Source of the DNA: Symsagittifera roscoffensis
Taxonomy: Eukaryota > Xenacoelomorpha > Acoela > Convolutidae
Length of the DNA stretch: 64,000 nucleotides
Direction of reading: 5' to 3'
NCBI RefSeq assembly: GCF_963678635.1
Contig: NC_087064.1
Span: forward strand, 18,522,509 to 18,586,508
Shown here: one piece after another, positions 58,609-64,000 of the stretch
Layout of the letters: each line of letters opens with the position of its first letter
Numbering within the stretch: position 1 is the first letter of the stretch
Notes under the pieces: model-generated
What the model was told of the DNA's origin: nothing
What the model saw: the letters and a program-made list of their open reading frames with translations, nothing else
The model's database searches: none
Program-made: the position numbers and the translations under genes

Positions 58609-59561
58609 TTGTAAATAAATTTTCTCTATCCCATTTTCTCCTTCTCTCTGTATCCACCAATATCACTAAAAATTGCAAAACGTGCAAAAAACCCATAAAT
58701 GCCAGGGACAGATGTTTCAGTTGTGTATCATGCAATGCTCAAATGCATCTTGAGAGCACCTGCACTGGTCTTACTAACACCGCCATCAATGGCATAAAAG
58801 ACTTGGGTTTAAACGCAATGCTTCTATGCGACACATGTGTAACTAATAACGAAAGAGATAACTTCATAAAGTGTCGGACCATGATGCAAATGAACGAGAA
58901 AATTGAAAAAGAGAGTGAGGGAATACAAGCACGTCTTGAAAATATGGAAAAAAGGCTGACGGCATTGGTTGATGAAAAAGTCGAAAACGCTACAAAAACC
59001 ACATGCGAAAAACTGGAAAAAAGCTATGCAGATGTACTCAGTGTGAAACCTGTTAAAGATGTGAAAGCTCAACCAGGAGCTGGAAAAGAAGTAAAACAAG
59101 AAATACATCATTATATCAATAAAAGCTTCCGTATACAGGGGATCAGAGAAGATCCCGAGAAATCAAAAGGCGAAAATTTTGTCCCCACAACCGAAAAAGT
59201 ACATGAGGTACTAAAAAAGTTAGGAGTTAAACCACAAATTGAAGAAATAAAAAGGCTAGGGAAATTCAGCAAAGAGCGCATCAAGTCAAGAACCTTATTA
59301 ATAACTCTGTCAACGGAACATGAAGCACGATTGGTGCTGGCAAAGAGCTTCGAAAAAAGAGATGAGCTGCGAGATGAGGAAATTTACCTTCTGCCAGCAT
59401 TATCGAAAGAAGATGCGAGGAAGGAAAACCTATGCTTAAAAAGACGAAGAGAACTTCTAGACGAAGGAGTCCCAAAGGAGAAAATCAAAATCAGGAATTT
59501 CGAGCTGTTCAATGATGGGAAAAGAGAGACGATGGAAGCAGAACAAGCAGATGATGCTTGA
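58599..59561 (+). CDS. LINE ORF1: zinc-finger and nucleic-acid-binding protein
   Basis: The frame is open from 58599 (first codons within the third 54-bp repeat); the first ATG in frame is at about 58742, inside the finger, so translation probably starts at a non-ATG codon or upstream. A PHD-like Cys/His set is visible: CKTC, CFSCVSC, MHLESTC, LLCDTC. A coiled coil follows (about 58890-59020). Then comes an RRM-like segment (KSFRIQGIREDP, RTLLITLST) and a basic C-terminal domain, as in L1-type ORF1 proteins that bind element RNA. The frame ends at TGA 59559-59561, followed by CTAG, and the next in-frame codons already belong to ORF2. Confidence 0.75.
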   Translation: MDQIVNKFSLSHFLLLSVSTNITKNCKTCKKPINARDRCFSCVSCNAQMHLESTCTGLTNTAINGIKDLGLNAMLLCDTCVTNNERDNFIKCRTMMQMNEKIEKESEGIQARLENMEKRLTALVDEKVENATKTTCEKLEKSYADVLSVKPVKDVKAQPGAGKEVKQEIHHYINKSFRIQGIREDPEKSKGENFVPTTEKVHEVLKKLGVKPQIEEIKRLGKFSKERIKSRTLLITLSTEHEARLVLAKSFEKRDELRDEEIYLLPALSKEDARKENLCLKRRRELLDEGVPKEKIKIRNFELFNDGKRETMEAEQADDA

Positions 59562-59585
59562 CTAGGCTTTTTCAACATCCTGCAA

Positions 59586-62402
59586 ATGAATGTAAGAAGT
59601 CTCATAAATCTCGAACGACGAATGAAGTTTGCAAATGCTATAGCAACATCAAACTATGACATAATATGTCTCTGCGAGACTTGGTTAAATGAAAACATTG
59701 CATCATCTGAACTAATGCTAAACGAATACAGTATTTATAGATCAGAACGACAAACTGCCAAAGATCAAAATTTGCATGGTGGAGTACTAATAGCAGTGAA
59801 ACAAACACTTTCATCTAAATTATTGCCAAATAAGCAACCTGAATGTTGTTTAACTTGCAGGATCCAAATAAACGATAAGCGAATTATTGTCTGCTGTTTT
59901 TACAATCCACCTTCGAGCAGCAAATATCGCTATTGTCTAGGCGATTTCGCAGAAATATTAAATGAAATCGAGAAATCAAATCAATCAACTGCAACAATTA
60001 TTTGCGGAGATGTAAATTTTCCAAATGCAAACTGGATTGACTATAGTAGCAAGGAAAATGAAGAAAACTCAATAATTGAACTAATCGAGCAACATCAGTT
60101 CGAGCAGGCAATAGATTTTCCAACTTGTGGAAAAAACACCCTAGACATTACATTATTCAAAAATTGTCACATTCATGCGACTCCTGACGAAAATTTCTCA
60201 AAAATTTACAATTGCTCCGACCACAAAGCAATCAGCATTCTAATTGAATGTCCTCACCATGAGGTAAAAGTCGCTATTGAAAACTTTCGAAGCTTCGGTA
60301 GCGTGGACTATAACGTAATCAAGAAATCAATACTAAGTGAGCCTTTCTCACCAGTATGTCACACAAACATCAACAGAATGTGCGAGGAACTTTACGACTA
60401 TTTGGAAAATTTGGTAAACCAACATGTGCCTAGAAGAACGAGACGTCGCCAATCATTTCCGCCATGGGTTACGCCAAGTACCTCAAACCTCATGAACAAA
60501 CTGCGAACACAAACTAGAATATACAAATTGAAACCTACAAGCTACCGCAGAAATCTCATTCTATCTCTAAATAAAATGGTGGAAGAAGCAGTAGAGGAAG
60601 ATAGAGTAAACTATCAGGAAAATTTGATGTCCACTCGTAACACACATTTGATTTTCAAACACTTTAAGAGTCTGAAAAAATCAGAAACTCTCCCAAAGAC
60701 TATGATCAAGGACGAAATAGCTGTTACTAAAGCCAAAGAAAAAGTGAACTTTTTGAATGAATATTTTCACTCTGTCTTTTCGCCCAAATCAAGCTTCAAC
60801 CTCAGTGATATGAAGTGCGAAAACACGATATTGAGTAACTTCAGTATCTCAAAAACATATTTGAACCAAATTATAACAGAGCTGGACATAACAAAATCGC
60901 GGGGCCCAGATGGATTCTCACCAATTTTCTTCCAGCGAACGGCCAGAGAAATGACCACAGTTTTGCATTGCGTTTTTAAAAACATCAAGAGGGTAAGGAA
61001 AATACCAGATAAATGGAAAGTTGCGGCTGTGTCGCCTATTTACAAGAAAGGTGACAAACGACTAATGGAAAACTACCCGCCGGTGTCACTCCTAAATATC
61101 ATGAGTAAACTCCTGGAAAAATGCATGTATCCAGCGTTGTATGACCATTTCATTAAATTTCTCACAAGAAGTCAGCACGGTTTTGTTAAAAACCGTTCAG
61201 TTGGTACAAACATGTTATCTTTCTAGAAAGAAATCTACGAAGCTATTGACAAGAACGCTGAAAACCATGTGATCGCATTCTATACCGACTTCTCTAAGGC
61301 ATTCGACAAAGTCCCACATTATGAACTACTAAAGAAAATGAGCAACATTGGAGTTGGAGGCTGTTTCCTTGAAATAATCGCAGACTATCTCAGCAACAGG
61401 AAACAATTTGTTCGTGCCGACAATTTCTCATCAGAAACTTTAGAAATTACAAGTGGCGTACCACAAGGATCGTTGATTGGTCCATTATTTTTCTGTATCT
61501 TCATAAATGATCTTCCTGAAGTATTGAAATTTAGTGACCCATTTATCTTTGCAGACGACCTAAAATTACTAGCAGTGAATGTAGACACAAAGGACATCCA
61601 GCAGGACCTAAAAAGCGTTGAAAACTGGGTAGACAAAAACAAGATGAGTCTGGCACTGGACAAATGTTTTAAAGTCGAATTTAGAGGAAATCAACACAAA
61701 TTCATTCTTTGTGAAACAGCAGTGGAAAGCTCGAATGTGATAAAGGATCTAGGAATACATGTGTCCAAACATTTAACATGGACAACCCATATTGACTCAA
61801 GAATGTCGAAAGCGAATAAAACGTTCTATTGCATCCGCAGAAACTTAGAATTCAAAGTCAAAATGCGCATAAAACTTGGTCTGTACAAATCCTTAATACT
61901 TCCTGTTCTAACGTATGGTCTAATTATTTGCAATATCTCGAGAAGCGACTTAGGGAGAGTAGAAAGGTTCCAAAAGAAAGTCTTAAAATGGATCACGGGA
62001 AACGATTCTGACTATACAGAGCAGCTGAGATTGTTAAACATCCTGCCTCTTGCGTTGTTTCTCCAGCTGAACGAGTTACTGATGATGGCGAAATTCATGC
62101 ATGAAGAAAACGATCACATTATGCTCCCAGCAAAAATTGAAAATCCAGGAAGAACGAAAGAAATGTTCAACCTAAACAAGACCAGAACTGAAAAAGCTAG
62201 AGGAGAGTTTACATTCAGGACGTGCCGTCTAATAAACCGACTAAATCAGAAAATTGAATTTCGAGAAATGCGAGGCTTAAAGCGAAGATTGATACAGACG
62301 ATGTGGAAGTTTTTCGACGAGCAATTCTCAGAACAAAACAAGTGCACATGGGTCCTCTTCTGTGACTGCAACATGTGCCGAAATAACTGGACAAAATTTT
62401 GA
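59586..62402 (+). pseudogene. LINE ORF2: APE endonuclease and reverse transcriptase, one stop
   Basis: It starts at ATG 59586 (MNVRSL), though similarity to the endonuclease start begins before it, directly after TGA 59559. The endonuclease shows ICLCETWL, CGDVNFPNANW and CSDHKAI. RT shows SPIYKKGDKR, QHGFVKNRS, FYTDFSKAFDKVP, SGVPQGSLIGPLFF and FADDLKLL (Asp pair at 61554-61559), then DLGIHVSKHLTW. The C-terminus has CDCNMC. TAG at 61224-61226 interrupts the frame after MLSF; the reading continues without shift, so this is a single point lesion. Total 939 codons, usual for CR1/Jockey-like ORF2. Confidence 0.88.
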
Positions 62403-62458
62403 GAACTTTGGGGATATCATCCCATCAGTATCCTACTGAAAATTCACAACAACAACAA

Positions 62459-62640
62459 CAACCAAACAAAATTGTTAAACCAAACATATCAGGAAAGAGA
62501 AACCGGACTTGAACACGCGTGATGAGTTACTCGTTTGCAGAATTATAGATAGGTCAAACAACTAAACAAAATTGTTAAAACAAGTATATCAGGAAAGAGA
62601 AACCGGGCTTGAACCATCAGCTGTGACTTACGTTTTCTGT
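62459..62640 (+). pseudogene. Penelope-like element, endonuclease C-terminus, with 100-bp duplication
   Basis: After the LINE tail the reading resumes as TKLLNQTYQERET, then in the next frame PDLNTRDELLVCR. A second copy follows with a 100-base period (AAACAAAATTG at 62464 and 62564) and includes IIDRSNN, the sequence found just left of the LINE at 57790. The LINE therefore sits between the duplicated halves or the duplication arose with it. After 62640 the similarity is lost. Confidence 0.65.
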
Positions 62641-62848
62641 TTTTATACTCCTGGACCCTTTGTGCTCTAAGACTATTCTGCTTATTGCTTCGCCCCCTAA
62701 ATTCAGTTTATAAAATCTAGACTGGGGGCCCGAGTCTCACCGACCTCATCAAATTATAACCTCGTTTTATTCCACCCGATTTTTAGGTTCTATGTTTTAG
62801 TGGAAAGCTTAAAGGTTCAGCCTTGAAGTTGGAGTCTGTACATGTTAA
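62641..62848 (+). other. Unassigned stretch before the candidate gene
   Basis: No ORF. It contains TTTTTAG at 62779-62785 and another TTTTAG at 62796-62801, either of which could be a cis or trans splice acceptor ahead of the ATG at 62849. No promoter is recognised. Confidence 0.35.
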
Positions 62849-63937
62849 ATGAACCCTCAAGATTCAAAGAATGATTATCCGTTGACGTTCGGATACACGC
62901 CGTCGCTTTACAATGAGCAGGATGTCATAGAGGAAGAATCATCTAACTATGAGGTTTGTAGTGCGTTGATAATCTAAGATCCAACTGTTGTGCCGGGTAT
63001 CAGGCCGACGGTAATTCAAGTCGAATAGTAAAATAGGGCCTTCAAGCCGAACATTTTCGTCATCGAATATTTGATGATTTTGGAAACTGTTTCGAAATAA
63101 ACCGCAATCTCATGATCTATATTTGAAAACATTGTTGAAGTCGTTTTTCATGTGTATAATTTATGCATTTCAAAATCCGGGTGATGTAACTGACGGATGT
63201 CATTCCTAAGTGGTGCATCGTCATGAATAACGTATAGTATGGACTAAACTTGTCTAATTTTTTGGAAACTATTAACCGATGAAAAATTAGGGGTTTAAGG
63301 TGCCTGTGAAGTTGAAAATTTGACCCAGAGTCTCTTCGGCGGGAAGTCCCGTCGGCTGTTGTCCGAGACCCGATCGGAATATCTAATACATTTCTTACTT
63401 CATGCCAGTTATATTTAGCAGCTAAGAGTCAGTGGACAAAGGTCATGTGAAAGGCAAGCTTATTAGTATCTATTTCTGTCCGTTTGAATTTCTAGAACTC
63501 TTCTCCATTATATGGTGGCCATGATTCTTTTGGGTTGTGGCAAGTACAAACACTATTCCTTAGAAACGTCTATAATTTGTCCTACGTGGTTGCAATCTCT
63601 AAATAGTATTAACTTAATTTTTGCAAGTCCTATTTCGTATACTTTTGCTTTTTAGGATTCTCAGCCAGTGTCTGACCAAAGTTTTGGCGCAGAAGAGCAA
63701 GATTGGACTGCAGAAACTAGTGTTGGTTATGCACCCTTTTCTGACGTGGACGGAACCAACGAAAGCTTCGAAAATTCCCGAGGCCGGACGTTCGCTAGTT
63801 CTGATAAGCAGGGAAGAGAGTATGAGAACTTGGATGATTTTACAAGCGTTGAACAAGATTTCATCCCCCAGTATGCGAGAAATCGCCGACAAGATCCTTC
63901 CGATAGACATATGCGAGGACTAGGGTTTAATGGTTAG
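62849..63937 (+). CDS. Candidate two-exon gene, small acidic protein
   Basis: Exon 1 is 62849-62953 (ATG, 35 codons, MNPQDSKNDYPLTFGYTPSL). It is followed by GAG|GTTTGT, a usable donor. The intron is 62954-63655, ending in TTTGCTTTTTAG. Exon 2 is 63656-63937, in phase 0, 93 codons plus TAG. The 128-residue product is rich in Asp, Glu and Ser, without membrane segments or a recognised domain; a Tyr-containing FGYTP / VGYAPF similarity links the two exons. The coding potential rests on the open phase-0 join and good splice sites. It may be a host gene or part of an unrecognised element. It could have further 3' exons beyond the window if 63937 is not the true end. Confidence 0.5.
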
Positions 63938-64000
63938 CCCGTTGCTAAAATATCTTTATTGTTAATGTCTGATGGGCAGCAACTTTAAAAAGAATGAATT

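Larger units (their letters stand above)
57791..62458 (+). mobile_element. Nearly full-length LINE (CR1/Jockey-like) inserted in the Penelope-like element
   Basis: It runs from just after the Penelope reading (...GGTCAAACAAC at 57790) to an (ACA)n tail at 62448-62462, after which the Penelope reading resumes. It contains an SGNH-like ORF, three 54-bp repeats, ORF1 with a zinc finger and RNA-binding-type C-terminus, and ORF2 with APE endonuclease and RT. Only three lesions are apparent: TAA at 57869, TAG at 61224 and possibly the TGA at 59559, so it is fairly young. The CAAACAAC and ACAACAAC-type flanks may be target duplication. Confidence 0.85.

Noticed and set aside
61224-61226. TAG in LINE ORF2 as a recoding site
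   Set aside because: It sits in the middle of the RT domain in a poor readthrough context (TAGAAA); a point mutation is simpler.

Overview
The window is eukaryotic, non-coding-strand-free repeat territory: there are no operons, no tRNA or rRNA genes, and almost all of it is retrotransposon. Codon use, short AT-rich UTRs, TTTTCTAG/TTTTTAG-type splice acceptors and the mix of Gypsy-type LTR, CR1/Jockey-like LINE and Penelope-like elements suggest an invertebrate, most probably a nematode. That is inference; nothing here fixes the species.

The main actors are two copies of one very large LTR retrotransposon family, both on the + strand. Copy A runs from about 781 to 26582 (with a scrap of a further copy at 1-741). 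Copy B runs from 30567 to 56528. Each has an unusually long LTR (about 3.3 kb in B), a leader of about 0.5 kb, gag (coiled coil, capsid-like domain, two CCHC knuckles) and a Ty3/Gypsy-order pol (retropepsin, RT, RNase H, HHCC-DDE integrase with a GPF module). Downstream of the integrase lies about 10 kb of extra coding sequence. This cargo has an acidic linker with a macro-domain-like fold signature, then a separately initiated ORF3 preceded by a splice acceptor. ORF3 begins with a clear SGNH/GDSL hydrolase domain, continues through a second GxND-bearing region, and ends in a large Cys-containing protein I do not recognise. Both copies are dead: frameshifts, stops and deletions are everywhere, A has lost the RT catalytic loop and the SGNH gene, and both carry large internal tandem duplications.

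Region by region: 1-741, leftover leader and gag start. 781-3800, LTR of A. 3800-12240, gag-pol of A. 12241-23176, two tandem copies of a 5.3-5.6 kb cargo segment. 23177-25681, end of ORF3 and 3' UTR. 25682-26582, truncated 3' LTR of A. 26596-28720, a third, strongly divergent copy of the ORF3 C-terminal protein. 29414-30450, RT part of a Penelope-like element. 30567-56528, element B. 56529-57622, 5'-truncated LINE on the - strand. 57624-57790 and about 62459-62640, GIY-YIG part of the Penelope-like element, split by a nearly full-length LINE at 57791-62458. 62849-63937, a candidate two-exon host gene.

The layout reads as a nest. A Penelope-like element appears to have been split between its RT and its GIY-YIG endonuclease by element B (plus the minus-strand LINE), and its endonuclease was split again by the plus-strand LINE. 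The most novel material is the post-integrase cargo of the giant LTR family, together with a nucleotide motif shared by its polypurine region and several internal sites, and a UGA-CUAG stop context between the in-frame ORF1 and ORF2 of the LINE.
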